Source: Epiperipatus broadwayi (Eukaryota > Onychophora > Udeonychophora > Euonychophora > Peripatidae). From it: a stretch of 64,000 bases of DNA. Each line of letters starts with the position of its first letter. Position 1 is the stretch's first letter. The DNA lies in NCBI GenBank assembly GCA_028023455.1, contig JAQFVV010006215.1:1314580-1378579 (forward strand). Direction: 5' to 3'. The notes beneath the pieces are model-generated. The model was given only the letters and a program-made list of their open reading frames with translations, was not told the DNA's origin and made no database searches. Made by a program: the position numbers and the translations under genes. Positions 22,490 to 34,700 of this stretch are shown here, one piece after another.

Positions 22490-25059
22490 TGTAACAGTCA
22501 GAAAATGTGTGACTCGTTTAACATAGTGCAGAATTTGACCACCACACAGAATGGCAGCACCATTGAGGTAGCGAAGCCACCCGTAGTACTGAGTTCGAAC
22601 ATAGTTTATCGGTTCCACAATACAATCTACGAAACAATGCATCTGATGTGACATTAGTAAACATTTCTTTAGGCACAGTGGTCAGGGTATGCAAGAGATT
22701 CATGATTTTATTCCGAGTTAGCCAATAATAACACTAATATTAATTAAACACTTATATTTACAAATCGAGGAAACATATTGAATGGGTATCGAATAAATAA
22801 AACATAATTGCAGACGTATAGTTTGAAATTATTTATTGAAACATTTTAATAATAAAACTATTTACTAATAATATTTACTAAGATTTAAAGTTTCAGTAGT
22901 GGGATTTTCCGATACTATTATATTAAAGAAATACATTTATTTATTTAGACATATTTTATATTTAAGATCTCAGTAGCGGTATTTCCGATACTGTAATGTT
23001 TACAAAAAGAAAAACATTTATTTGATGATGTAATCTAGCTACCTAAAATTCTCGAGCAAGTATTTCTAAGGCATGCCTTGAGGGATTTATACCTTTGCAA
23101 TGCAAGAGTCTAAAGTAAAATTTATAAGAGTAGCGGCAGACATATATTTATTTAATTAAAAATATTCTTTAATAACTAAGGGCTAACATTTATTTGAGAG
23201 TGAATTATGAAGATAATGCAGGGGCAGAGTGATACATAGAATAATAAAGTTAGTTAAAGAAACACGTGGTACGTTTTAGAAAGGCGATATGGAATGGCAG
23301 TATATTGAAACTGCAAAGCCGTGAATGAGTTTATAAGAATGATGGGCTGGTGTTTGCCATCGGCCCAAAGAAGTAAGGTGTCACATAAGCATAACCAGGG
23401 ACAAGCGGTTCATGCCACGATTTGCCTGCTGGCTGCATGACGGTCATCAAGTCCTACGGGACATTCATTTGTCAGCTTGTGTAAGACGACTAGGGTTAAT
23501 TTCAACCCTATAGAATCCGGAATATTCACGGCTTGAAATGGGTCATCGCATCTCTAAAACGTAACACATGTATAATGTATAGACGATCCTGGTAAGATTT
23601 AAATATATTTTCTAACTCGGCCCTACATTATCAACATTTAATAAAGAATGTTGGCGACTCTCAAAGAAATGCAATTTTATGGAATTATTAATTAAGATTT
23701 AATAAATATAAAACATATATAAACTAGGTGATTATTACAACTAATACGCCAGCCATTTGTGAAGTAGTAGACCCCTGCATTACAATAAATGAAGCATTGA
23801 ATGCATGTCGATTTATATGAAAATTAAGTTATTTATGAAAGTAAATATTAATGAAAATTTGACACGCATTCACTGTTTCAAGCGATCATAGATTTAAACT
23901 TAGAAAATTATGAGCATGCGATAATTATATGATAAAATGTAGATTTTAGAAATACATACCCAAGAAAGATAGAGTGAGGTAAGCTAGATTATTAGAGAAA
24001 TTTACACAATAAATTAATTATTAAATTTTAGTTTTACAAATGATAATTTTACATTTTATAAGTTATATAAGTAGTATGAAGAATGAGCTATAGCATATTA
24101 GTAGAGTACTCTAGAGAATTTGGACACAGGTACCTGTTTTATGAGAAGTTTTCTGATTCCATTGGTTAGTAGCAAATTGTTCATGATTAGCAGTTCTTTC
24201 CTGTGTTTAGGTGGTTCATTTAATTTAACAGCAGCAGCAGCTTTCTCATTATTTTAGGCAGCAGATCTTCGTGGTTGAATTTATGAAGGGCAATGGAAGG
24301 TTTGGCATCCGATAGGCCATCTCCCGGGCGGAGAATAGTCTGGGCGCTTTTACTCGGTCATACCGTGGCAGGAACAATTTATTTAATATTTTGGAGACTC
24401 TCAACTGATCGAGAGCAGAGCTAAAGTTAAAGTGCCTGTTTCTAGCAAGTCTAAGATGGCCTCTCTTCTTAGATCTTATCTTTACATTTTTGTTAGTGTA
24501 TTTTTAGATTCCACTTAATCTGCCCTGAGGATAATCAATGCATTTTTGTTAATTCTAATTAGAGAAAACTGCCGTTCTATTGTTTATGTTTAGATTTTAC
24601 ATTTAGTTTTTGCAATTAGATTTTAGGGAATTTTTCTTTTTAATTAATCTATTATCTCTCACCGACTGATGCTTTTAAAATTTCAAAGACAAAAGGGAAA
24701 CATACGATTATTTTTACTTGTAATTAAATATTACATCAGATTTCTAAAATTATTATTAAATGAAATTTAAACAAAGTAATAACGGATTTTACAATTTAAA
24801 ATAAATGGTTAAAAATATATATATTTTTTATAACTAAAAGAAATCTAAATTATATTATTTATCTTTATTTATTGCTGTAAATTTGAGATCGAAATGTGTG
24901 CATGTTTATGGTGAATTCTACATATATCTATACATTTTTAATATTGCCACACACACAATTCGATACCAAAAAGTTTAAATTTGGGTGTAATAGACCGGTG
25001 AGTGAGAGACGATAAAAAAAGGTGAAACTTAAGATTCGAATACGAATCTTACTGTTTCA
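22490..25059 (-). repeat. LTR (3' LTR in element orientation), 2570 bp
   Basis: Same length as the partner at 27315-29884. Differences are mostly C/T and G/A changes, with a few small indels (for example near 24141, GAAGTTTTCTG against GAAGGAACCG). Short frames inside (such as 22518-22703 minus) occur in both LTRs but match no known protein; I treat the LTR as non-coding. Confidence 0.85.
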
Positions 25060-25068
25060 TTTCCCCGT
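25060..25068 (-). other. Candidate polypurine tract
   Basis: Immediately next to the 3' LTR the minus strand reads ACGGGGAAA before TGAAACAGT. A short purine run in this position is where plus-strand DNA synthesis is primed in LTR elements. Short, hence modest confidence. Confidence 0.5.
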
Positions 25069-25543
25069 ACTTCCCATGAACAATTAAGGAAGAACAAAGG
25101 AGGCAAGGAAAGAAAAAAAATTTTTGCTACATCACATAATTTAAATACGAAAAGAAATCTTTTTTTTTTTTTTTTTTACAGATATATAGAAATATAGAAA
25201 GCAGAGATTACATGAAGCAATGAATAATTTATATACCCGGATCTAGAATTTATAGTTTAATTTAAAATGGCCTAATTTGGCTGTGTCGGTTAGAAATTAT
25301 AGTAATATTAGTTAAACTGATTATATATATAAAAAAATTCTTAGAGTAATATTAGTTAACATAATATATATATAAAAAAATTCTTAAGGGTAATAGTAAT
25401 TAAAACAATAATATCTATTACAAAATTTCTATCTAAAGCCTTATTTAACCAATGTAAATTCCATTCAACCAAATTCATTTTACCAAATGCGTTTTAATAT
25501 TCTTATATACACGGAATGACTGTCCTAAGATGCTAAAATATTT
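25069..25543. other. Internal non-coding region of the LTR element
   Basis: Contains a poly-T run and two near-identical blocks with TATATATAAAAAAATTCTTA (about 25324-25340 and 25366-25385). No pol sequence is present between gag and the 3' LTR. Confidence 0.6.
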
Positions 25544-26665
25544 TTATAACCCCAGGTCAGGTGGATAATATCTATCTCTCATCGTCGATGACTGCGGCCT
25601 TGGGTTTTCTAATTTTTGCCTTCTATCAGGTGGTTCTTTGGCCCAATAGTTTAAATCCAATGTAGTGAGAAATTCAATCATTTCTTCTATGTCTTTTATT
25701 CAACTGCCTGCCATTACTTGTTGGATGGTTAGCGGCATGCTACGCTGGATGATCCCTATGATGTGTGAATCCGAAAAGGCGAACATTGTAAGGGATTTAA
25801 ACCGGTTCGCTTGGCGGAGGAAAAACTGTGTGTGCGTCTCTTGGGGTATCGTCCCATATTTTTCCTCGCAGAGCGTATTGTAGATACCGCTTTGACGCTC
25901 GTTGCTCCAGTAATGCTTCATTAATGCATCTTTGTATTTTTCTATTGTTTTAGGCTTCCATCTCACCATATTCCACCAGTCCTTGGCAGATCCCTGTAGA
26001 TGGTAACTGGCTATCGCTATCTGCTCATCTGGTCCTGTCTTATGAAATTGGAAGAACTTTTGTAAGCTCTCTAAGTGGGATTGAGGGTTTTCTCCTATCT
26101 CCCCTCTAAAGATCTTGATGTGGATCATCTTTGCTAAGTAGCTTTGGTGTCCAATGTCCATCTTCATCTCTTCTTTAATGCTGACTTCCTTCTCCAGTTC
26201 TTGTGGGCCTTCATCGGTTGGAATGAAGTCTCTTTGCTCATCATACTTTTTTATATTTACTACACTACCTGCTTGCTCTTCTACTATCATAGGTTCATCA
26301 GATCTTTCTAACTTCCTTCCATTCTGCATGTCTTTAACCTCTTCTTCTTTTTTACTAACTCGGGATATTCCAAAATGTTCCTTTATTGCTTCTCTCTCAA
26401 CATAGTCTTTAAATTCCTGATATTCCCTAACTCTTATCTTTTCTTCTTCCTGTCTCTTTTTTGATTCTTCATCTCTTCTTTTTCTCATTTCTTCCTCATA
26501 CATTTTCCTCATTTCTTGTATATTCTGTCTGAGCATTTCCTCAATGAACTTGAAATTAAAGTCCATTGATCCTCTGTATTGTTGCGGAGCTTCCCCTCGC
26601 TCGGGTGTCAACTCCAAAGCTTCAGATAAATCTACTTGCTCTATATCAATATTTTCTGCTTCCAT
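25544..26665 (-). CDS. gag: Ty3-type Gag protein with one in-frame TGA near its C-terminus
   Basis: ATG at 26665 opens 321 codons to a TGA at 25700-25702; the same frame continues for about 51 more codons to TAA at 25544-25546. Residues 40-140 are extremely rich in E/K/R/M and probably form a coiled coil. Residues about 180-315 match the retrotransposon gag (capsid-like) domain: HIKIFRGEIGENPQSHLESL, FFQFHKTGPDEQIAIASYHL, GSAKDWWN, HYWSNERQSGIY, KYGTIPQETHTQFF, then SMPLTIQQVMAG. There is no CCHC zinc knuckle, and nothing resembling protease follows. It would assemble particles that package the element's RNA. The readthrough segment (DIEEMIEFL ... LNYWAKEPPDRRQ) looks like genuine coding sequence, so the TGA is probably a recent mutation, though programmed readthrough cannot be excluded. 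Confidence 0.8.
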
Positions 26666-27272
26666 TTTCTTAATATTATTTATTTATTTTATATTACTAG
26701 CATTAGACTATTCCCCACCGGTATATTAGCCCTATCACACTCTTTCACTGCCCTCACCTACTCTACATTGCCCTATCTCTATATTGCTGCATTTAACATA
26801 TATATTATAATGAACTACTGCTAACACATATAATAAGCCACTGCTGTCTATATATATATAATAGCACTTTAATAAAATATTTACTGTTAACATGTATAGC
26901 AAGTCACTACTGTCTCTGATATATATAATAGTACTTTAATAAAATATTTACTGCTACTTGCTTTCTCATTTAGCGACTGATTACTTTTTTTTTTTGACAT
27001 ATATATAAAAAAATATTTTATTAGATCCGAGTATTTTCGTTCCTTCTTAAATTACACACACATCCCTGCTTTCCTTAAATTTGTTATTACGTCTACCGAC
27101 CTTTCATTCACTCAACCCAACTATTTCACTCATTTATTTTTTTTCATTATTTTTATCAAAACAAACTCGTACATATATAGAATAATTAGCTAACTCAGTA
27201 ACGAATGCTAAAAGAAATTTATATGCGTTATATTTTTGCTCAGGGTATATATGGGTTTTATAATCGAAGCCT
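26666..27272 (-). other. 5' leader of the LTR element
   Basis: Non-coding sequence between the primer-binding candidate and gag. It includes two related blocks of TATATATATAATAG type near 26850 and 26920. Nothing else recognised. Confidence 0.5.
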
Positions 27273-27290
27273 CCACGTTTGTTGGTGCCA
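27273..27290 (-). other. Candidate tRNA primer-binding site, displaced from the LTR
   Basis: The minus strand reads TGGCACCAACAAACGTGG and then AGGCTTCGA. This resembles the tRNA-Lys-type site TGGCGCCCAACGTGGGGC, with a two-base insertion and substitutions. It begins 24 bases inside the 5' LTR edge (27315), further than the usual few bases. The resemblance to the tRNA-Lys site is from memory of the family and not a search. Confidence 0.4.
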
Positions 27291-27314
27291 AACGCTAAAA
27301 AAAAAATTATACTA

Positions 27315-29884
27315 TGTAACAGTCAGACAACGTGTGACTCATTTAACATAGTGCAGAATTCGACACCACACAGAATGGCAGCACCATTGAGGTAGCGAAG
27401 CCACCCGTAGTACTGAGTTCGAACATAGTTTATCGGTTCCACAATACAATCTATGAAACAATGCATCTGATGCGACATTAGTAAACATTTCTTTAGGCAC
27501 GGTGGTCAGGGTATGCAAGAGATTCATGATTTTATTCCAAGTTAGCCAATAATAACACTAATATTAATCAAACACTTATATTTACAAATTGAGGAAACAT
27601 ATTGAATGGGTATCGAATAAATAAAACATAATTGCAGACGTATAGTTTGAAATTATTTATTGAAACATTTTAATAATAAAACTATTTACTAATAATATTT
27701 ACTAAGATTTAAAGTTTCAGTAGCGGGATTTTCCGATACTATTATATTAAAGAAATATATTTATTTATTTAGACATATTTTATATTTAAGATCTCAGTAG
27801 CGGTATTTCCGATACTGTAATGTTTACAAAAAGAAAAACATTCATTTGATGATGTAATCTAGCTACCTAAAATTCTCGAGCAAGTATTTCTCAGGCATGC
27901 CTTGAGGGATTTATACCTTTGCAATGCAAGAGTCTAAAGTAAAATTTATAAGAGTAGCGGCGGACATATATTTATTTAATTAAAAATATTCTTTAATAAC
28001 TAAGGGCTAACATTTATTTGAGAGTGAATTATGAAGATAATGCAGGGGCAGAGTGATACATAGAATACTAAAGTTAGTTAAAGAAACACGTGGTACGTTT
28101 TAGAAAGGCGATATGGAATGGCAGTATATTGAAACTGCAAAGCCGTGAATGAGTTAATAAGAATGATGGGCTGGCATTTGCCATCGGCCCAAAGAAGTAA
28201 GGTGTCACATAAGCATAACCAGGGACAAGCGGTTCGTGCCATGATTTGCCTGCTGGCTGCATGATGGTCGTCAAGTCCTACAGGACATTCATTTGTCAGC
28301 TTGTGTAGGATGACTGGGGTTAATTTCAACCCTATAGAATCCGGAATATTCACGGCTTGAAATGGGTCATCGTGTCTCTAAAATGTTTCACATGTATAAT
28401 ATATAGACGATCCTGGTAAGATTTAAATATATTTTCTAACTCGGCCCTACATTATCAACATTTAATAAAGAATGTTGGCGACTCTCAAAGAAATGCAATT
28501 TTATGGAATTATTAATTAAGATTTAATAAATATAAAACATATATAAACTAGGTGATTATTACAACTAACATGCCAGCCATTTGCGAAGTAGTAGACCCCT
28601 GCATTACAATAAATGAAGCATTGAATGCGTGTCAATTTATATGAAAATTAAGTTATTTATGAAGTAAATATTAATGAAAATTTGACACGCATTCACTGTT
28701 TCAAGCAATCATAGATTTAAACTTAGAAAATTATGAGCATGCGATAATTATATGATAAAATGTAGATTTTAGAAATACATACCCAAGAAAGATAGAGTGA
28801 GGTAAGCTAGATTATTAGAGAAATTTACACAATAAATTAATTATTAAATTTTAGTTTTACAAATGATAATTTTACATTTTATAAGTTATATAAGTAGTAT
28901 GAAGAATGAGCTATAGCATATTAGTAGAGTACTCTAGAGAATTTGGACATAGGTACATGTTTTATGAGAAGGAACCGATTCCATTGGTTAGTAGCAAATT
29001 GTTCATGATTAGCAGTTCTTTCCTGTGTTTAGGTGGTTCATTTAATTTAACAGCAGCAGCAGCTTTCTCATTATTTTAGGAAGCAGATCTTCGTGGTTGA
29101 ATTTATGAAGGGAAATGGAAGGTTTGGCATCCGATAGGCCATCTCCTGGGCGGAGAATAGTCTGGGCACTTTTACTCGGTCATACCGTGGCAGGAACAAT
29201 TTATTTAATATTTTGGAGACTCTCAACTGATCGAGAGCAGAGCTAAAGTTAAAGTGCCTGTTTCTAGCAAGTCTAAGATGGTCTCCCTTCTTAGATCTTA
29301 TCTTTACATTTTTGTTAGTGTATTTTTAGATTCCACTTAATCTGCCCTGAGGATAATCAATGCATTTTTGTTAATTCTAATTAGAGAAAACTGCCATTCT
29401 ATTGTTTATGTTTAGATTTTACATTTAGTTTTTGCAATTAGATTTTAGGGAATTTTTCTTTTTAATTAATCTATTATCTCTCACTGACTGATGCTTTTAA
29501 AATTTCAAAGACAAAAGGGAAACATACGATTATTTTTACTTGTAATTAAATATTACATCAGATTTCTAAAATTATTATTAAATGAAATTTAAACAAAGCA
29601 ATAAATAACGGATTTTACAATTTAAAATAAATGGTTAAAAATATATATCTTTTTATAACTAAAAGAAATCTAAATTATATTATTTATCTTTATTTATTGC
29701 CATAAATTTGAGATCGAAATGTGTGCGTGTTTATGGTGAATTCTACATATATCTATACATTTTTAATATTGCCACACACACAATTCGATACCAAAAAGTT
29801 TAAATTTGGGTGGGATAGACCGGTGAGTGAGAGACGATAGAAAAAGGTGAAACTTAAGATTCGAATATGAATCTTACTGTTTCA
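27315..29884 (-). repeat. LTR (5' LTR in element orientation), 2570 bp
   Basis: Direct repeat of 22490-25059 with identical length. Ends TGTAACAGT on the left and ACTGTTTCA on the right, followed by the ATAT duplication. Its promoter would drive minus-strand transcription through gag, but I cannot point to a confident TATA box in such A/T-rich DNA. Confidence 0.85.
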
Positions 29885-29888
29885 ATAT

Positions 29889-31408
29889 GTTGTAAATGAA
29901 ATTTTTTGTGAGTGTAAAATTGTTTATTATTTTGTTCATTAAATTTCCAACATTTTGACAAAATCAATCATCATTGTCAAAGATAATGTTTTAATGAAGG
30001 ACTATTAGGGCTTAAGTAATAACGTGATTGAGATTGTGCATAAAGTAATAAAGTAATGTACAATCATTCTTAAATACATTTAATGGTTGATTATCCATAA
30101 TAGATGGATTAACTTTTTTTTTCTTTCAGTTTTACAATTAATTGATTTTAAGTTGATTTTAGAAAGTAATAAAATAAGTTGTCTCCCCAATGCTGGAATA
30201 CATTGAGCTTTATCATATTTTTTAAACTACTTGGTCTTTTTAATATTTCAATAGATTCTCTCATGGTTCTTCTAGCAAGTATTGTAGCATTATCAAAATC
30301 AGGTATGTGATCAATTATAAAAATTATGAAGTAAAAGCTGATGTAGTTAAGTTTTAACTGAAGGCATTTTTATGCTCCCTATTTCTGATATTAATTCATT
30401 TATTGGATTGAGCTAAAATTAACTTAAAATCAAAGAAGGAAATAAAATTTTTTGTTAATCCAACTATTCTGAATAATCAACAATGAAATATATATAAGAA
30501 CGATTATTTACTTCAAGCTCAATTTTAATCTCGTTATTACTTAAGATGTAACAGTTCTTCGTTAAGACCTTAACGTTGATGATAATGAATGATATTTTGC
30601 CACATTAAGAAATTTAATAATAAAAAAAACCAACGAAAGACTTTATTCATATATATAAAAGAATATAAAGTCCAAATTTCATTTATAAACACTTCCATGG
30701 GTTTTTTTTTATTAAAAAAACTTTATTAGTAACAAACTATATGCAAATATTAATATATTTACAATAGAATACATTTATGTTACGTAGGCAAAAGTTTGAT
30801 GAAACTATAACTGTAATGGTATGATAAGCTGTTTAATTCAATGAACTGTAATCCAAATTTGAAGTGTCATAGTCTAATATAATCATGATGGCTAAACTGA
30901 AGAAGAGTCCAGATATTTATTTCCAAATAAGTGCAACATTAAATACATAAATGTAATAAATTAATTTTGTACAAAAAATAAAATATTAATATTATATCAA
31001 TCAATATAATACTTCTGTTAATACAACTTATAAAATACAATATGGTCACCAAAATAGTACAGGCCTATATGTAGTCTAAAGGATTTTGTAATATGCATGA
31101 AACACACAATAAAAAAACACAAGATTAAAAAATCATATCTTATACAAAATTCATCTTGTGCTATGAATTCAAAATTAACCAGTTTACCAATTAGTTGTTC
31201 ATGGCCAATACAATGAAATGTTGAATTTATCACTTAGGAAAAAATAGGAGTTTTTTACTGCCTTGATAAGAACTCATAGGAGTTGAAAGTGCTTGGCAAT
31301 AGTTATTTTATTTATATTAATGATTCTCTGTTTTAGCAATTAACGAATTGTTATATTGTATTTTATAATATTATATCAGCACAATAACATTAAATATCTA
31401 TACTGCTT
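29889..31408. other. AT-rich stretch, nothing recognised
   Basis: Short frames only. Some weak inverted similarity of the form AATCATCATTGTCAAAGATAA near 29965, not assignable. Confidence 0.35.
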
Positions 31409-31553
31409 TTGAAAAGATAACTTATTATTGACAAAAGTTAGTGTCTTATCATTTAGATCAATTCTTGATAATCATATCATCATCAGAAATTGATCTGAGT
31501 ATTAAACCATTTTTGTCAATGGTGCAGTTCTTTGATTAAGTTATCTTTCCAAA
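31409..31553. repeat. Foldback repeat with hammerhead-like centre
   Basis: Outer arms GAAAAGATAACTT / AAGTTATCTTTC and ATTGACAAAA / TTTTTGTCAAT are inverted. In the middle the minus strand reads AGATCAATT, CTGATGA (31480-31486), TGATA/TATCA stem II, GAA, then AATTGATCT. Stem I would be a perfect 9 bp, but the GAAA plus stem III part is shortened, so a functional hammerhead is unlikely. It may be a decayed relative of the HHR families. Confidence 0.4.
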
Positions 31554-32304
31554 GAAATGTAGATATTTAAAGTTATTATACTTATATTAAATTAAGTCAT
31601 ATTTTATTTTCTGTATAAAATTAGTTTCTTGCATTTATGTATTAAATTTTGTATTTATTTGTTATTATTATATGAAAAGAAGATAATAAACCTAAATTAT
31701 GTATATATAATTCTAAATTAGAGATCACAAACACAACAACTCATTATTGAGCATAGGCCTATCCAACAGTGTCTCATTCGACTAGATTTCCATTCTTAAA
31801 TTTTAGTTAACAATAACTAAAAATCCATTTTCTGATCAACATTGAATGAAAAAAGTTGGCTATGAGACAGCTACCTGTAAAAAAATATAACTTGAAAAAA
31901 ATCTAAGCTAAATCCATCCAAACTCAAACACACATTATAAAAATGGCAGGGGTATGCTATCATGTTAATTTTTTATATCGAATTATAAATAAAAAAAAAT
32001 GGTAAGATCTAAATAAATTAGATAATTAAAATAATCTTTTAATTAGCTATATCTAATAGTTTATTGTGGATTTTATTTTTTGTAATTTTTTATGGCCAAA
32101 TATCATCTCTTTATAATTTTTATAAATACAATTAAAAGTCTTAATTATTATTTTAATAACATGGTTGTTTTACGGATTCCTTGCAATAGTTAAAATCAAA
32201 ATATGATAGACATCTTTAATAGAATATTTTTGAACTTTTTAACATTAAAAAAATAGTATATGTAACATGAATAGAATTAGAAATTTGTTAAACTTGGTTA
32301 AAAT
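31554..32304. other. AT-rich stretch, nothing recognised
   Basis: No feature supported. Confidence 0.35.
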
Positions 32305-32308
32305 TAAT

Positions 32309-32391
32309 GTCAGTGACAGCTGCTTTACAAGCAGTTGTCCCAGGTTAGTGGATTCACTTCCTGGCTGATGGTATGACATATGAGAAAAAAA
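32309..32391 (+). mobile_element. tRNA-derived SINE, 5'-truncated
   Basis: Body GACAGCTGCTTTACAAGCAG then TTGTCCCAGGTT, a degenerate B box, and the 3' end GATGGTATGACATATGAG followed by A8. Same family as the SINEs at 34.0, 50.4, 52.6, 53.9 and 56.0 kb. The A box region is largely missing. Confidence 0.65.
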
Positions 32392-33729
32392 ACTTACTTT
32401 AATACTGCTATTTGATAACATATTAAAAAGTATATCTAAACATTAGAATAGTGGTGACTTGTGTATAGGCACTGAAGAACAGCAATAACCTTATAAGAAT
32501 CAGTATAGTGAGTCACTTTTTTTTAATTTGTTGTTCATACTAGTACAGTATATAATCTTTAAGCTTAAATCAGTAGTCATCCCCTAGTTCATAAAAATAA
32601 TTACAAAAATATTTGTATGGAACTGTGTGCTTCACAGTTTCGGTGATGTGGTGTTCGGCTGTTGTGTGCATGCATACATGTGTGAGATATGTTGCTCATA
32701 CAGTGCTGACCCTGCCCCTATTTTCAATAGTATTTAGTATGTTTAGAATTTTATCAAGTTTATATATATATATTATGTTTGTTTCGTTTTACACAATATT
32801 AAAATAAGGGCTAAAAATGTTCTGAAGCAGCACCCCTACAAATAAGCTGCCTTTACATTAGAAGTCACTATATTATATGGTGAGTTTAAATAAAATAATG
32901 GTTTCAAGTAGAGTAGAATCTAAAAATTTTGTATATATATTAAAATAATAAATTAATACGATTTTATATAAAAAAAAACTTGAACTTTTAGTACCAGTAA
33001 TTGAAGTAATTTTTTTTAAATTGATACTAAAATTAAAATAATTATTTCTATACTTTATCAATTTTATAATGTAATTAAAACATATATTATTCAATAAAAC
33101 TTAAATTTTAACTTTTAAAAAAAAAATGTAAATTTAATTAAAAGTTAGATTTTCAATTAAATTATACTGCAATCAATATAATTTTTTTTTAAAAAAATTG
33201 TATATGTAATTAAAATGAATATTAGCTAAAGTTTTTTTAAAAGCTTTAAATCACATATACTATATTTTAAAATGACATAACTTCATGATTAATATAACTA
33301 GTGCAAAAATTAAATACTTTATAAAGATGTCTAATTAGTATAATTCACAATGTTCCTGATAAAATTAAATTATAAAATATAGTTTTAAAAATTGTTAAAA
33401 ATAATCTTATTAAAAAAATAGTTCTTTCCCGTAACAAAATAAATTGTAATGACTTCTATCTTTATACTTAGCTATTAGAAAAACGTTGATTTAATTATAG
33501 AATGAAATAAATAGGCAACACTACTTAAAGAAAATAAGTTAAAATTGAATGGAGAGTTAAATGAAGCTAGTTTTTCACAAAATAATATTTGCAAGACTTT
33601 AATATGTGAATAGTTACAAAATTAAAAAAATGATTAGATTAACTATGATGAACAACTTTTGAGCTATTTAAATTAAGTGATAATAATAATATAATCTTAT
33701 TTATTTACAAGAGATGATAAAAACCCATA
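32392..33729. other. AT-rich stretch, nothing recognised
   Basis: Very A/T-rich with homopolymer runs. A 64-codon frame at 32613-32807 has no recognised motif. Confidence 0.35.
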
Positions 33730-33870
33730 TGTTAAATGGATGGATGAAATAAGGCAGTGTTTGGGAGTGGTGGGTAGAAGCTAGAGATTGGGGATGCATT
33801 GAACTTAGAGAGATCTTCATCCTGCAGTGGATTGATAATGATTGACAATAATGATGACCATGATGGAATA
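33730..33870 (+). pseudogene. RTE-like LINE 3' end fragment
   Basis: Encodes KWMDEIRQ-like residues near 33735 and ends CCTGCAGTGGATTGATAATG with a GATGACCATGATGG tail, as in the 16.2-kb copy. About 140 bp retained. Confidence 0.55.
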
Positions 33871-34028
33871 ATTAAGTCTAGATGCACTACCATAACAATA
33901 ATAGAAGATGCAATATCAAAAATATATGGAATGGACATTAAGAGGCCTCAAGAAGAAATCAAAAAGTCTTCTTTCAATTTATAGCAGATTCTTTTCTGCA
34001 TTATGTATTTTTATAATTTCAGTTGCAC

Positions 34029-34120
34029 TTTTTTTTTAATGTGTCAAAGCATCGGTTGGGAAGTGAACCCCGGGACAACTTCTTGTAAGGCAGCAGTGCT
34101 AACCACTAGGCCACCAATGC
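34029..34120 (-). mobile_element. tRNA-derived SINE
   Basis: Minus strand: TGGCCTAGTGGTTAGCAC (A-box-like), GCTTACAAG-type centre, GGTTCACTTCC (B-box-like), GATGCTTTGACACATT, then an A-rich tail (T run at 34029-34038). The internal promoter boxes are typical of RNA polymerase III transcribed SINEs. Not a functional tRNA: the cloverleaf is incomplete. Confidence 0.7.
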
Positions 34121-34479
34121 TTTTAATTAAATATCTTTAATAATATTTATCTGAATAAAAATTATTTTACATGGTGTTCACAGCTGATGTCTCTCCAGAT
34201 TATATATAGTGTTAGAAAATATTATGAGAATGATGAACTGATGATGAGAGAATGATGACATTGATTATCTATTTAGACCCCCTCATTTGTATAACCATCT
34301 ACATATAAGTAAATCATTCCATGTGCTGGATATTGACCTGGTGATGCAAATAGTGATGTTGTTTAAGTGATAACTGAATGATGTTGTCATTGAAAATTAT
34401 GATCATTATTTAAAGTACAAATAATATTAATTTAAATAATCAGAATAAAAGTCAAAGAGATGGATAAAATATGTATATA

Positions 34480-34700
34480 GATAGATATACATGTAGATGT
34501 CTAAAAGTTTCAGATCTTCTTCTTGACAGTTAACTATTAAATAAATGCTTATCTTGAGTTTGTTTTTTCAATCTGATGTTCTAACTCCTCACTGAAGAGA
34601 GCCATAGCTCAAAACAAGTCTGGGGATGGTGACAATCATAGATAAAGATGATTTAAATGCTTTCTCAAAAAATTTTTAAAAAAGCCTGTTTAGAAATTAG
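34480..34700 (+). mobile_element. HHR family C element
   Basis: Shares blocks with 48.65-48.86 kb: ATGTCTAAAAGTTTCAGAT on the left and TTAGAAATTAGCA on the right. The hammerhead lies between. The boundaries are approximate. Confidence 0.5.
34587..34625 (+). ncRNA. Type I hammerhead motif, family C, one core substitution (G12A)
   Basis: CCTCA (34587-34591), CTGAAGA (allowed CUGANGA), perfect 4-bp stem II GAGC/GCTC with a CATA loop, AAAAC instead of GAAAC, AAG, TC, TGGGG. Stem I CCTCA/TGGGG has one G-U pair and is identical to family A. The substitution of G12 should strongly reduce activity. Confidence 0.6.

Larger units (their letters stand above)
22490..29884 (-). mobile_element. Gag-only LTR retrotransposon with very long LTRs
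   Basis: Two direct repeats of 2570 bp each bracket a 2255-bp internal region whose only coding frame is a Ty3-type gag on the minus strand. Both LTRs run TGTAACAGT ... ACTGTTTCA on the plus strand, short inverted TG...CA ends. A 4-bp duplication ATAT flanks the whole unit (22486-22489 and 29885-29888). There is no protease, RT, RNase H or integrase, so it must have used enzymes from another element. The layout matches 'TR-GAG' or LARD-like non-autonomous elements known mainly from plants. The LTRs differ at only a few percent of positions by eye, so insertion was fairly recent for this window. Confidence 0.85.

Noticed and set aside
22518-22703. 61-codon minus frame repeated in both LTRs (also 27339-27527)
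   Set aside because: It repeats only because the LTRs are duplicated. It has no known motif and is not preceded by coding sequence.
28078-28353. 91-codon minus frame in the 5' LTR
   Set aside because: The partner LTR carries substitutions and the frame shows no protein similarity I recognise; a chance frame in the less A/T-rich part of the LTR.
34230-34270. CTGATGATGAGAG near 34247, possible hammerhead
   Set aside because: No GAAA partner and no stem II; part of a GATGA-rich simple stretch.
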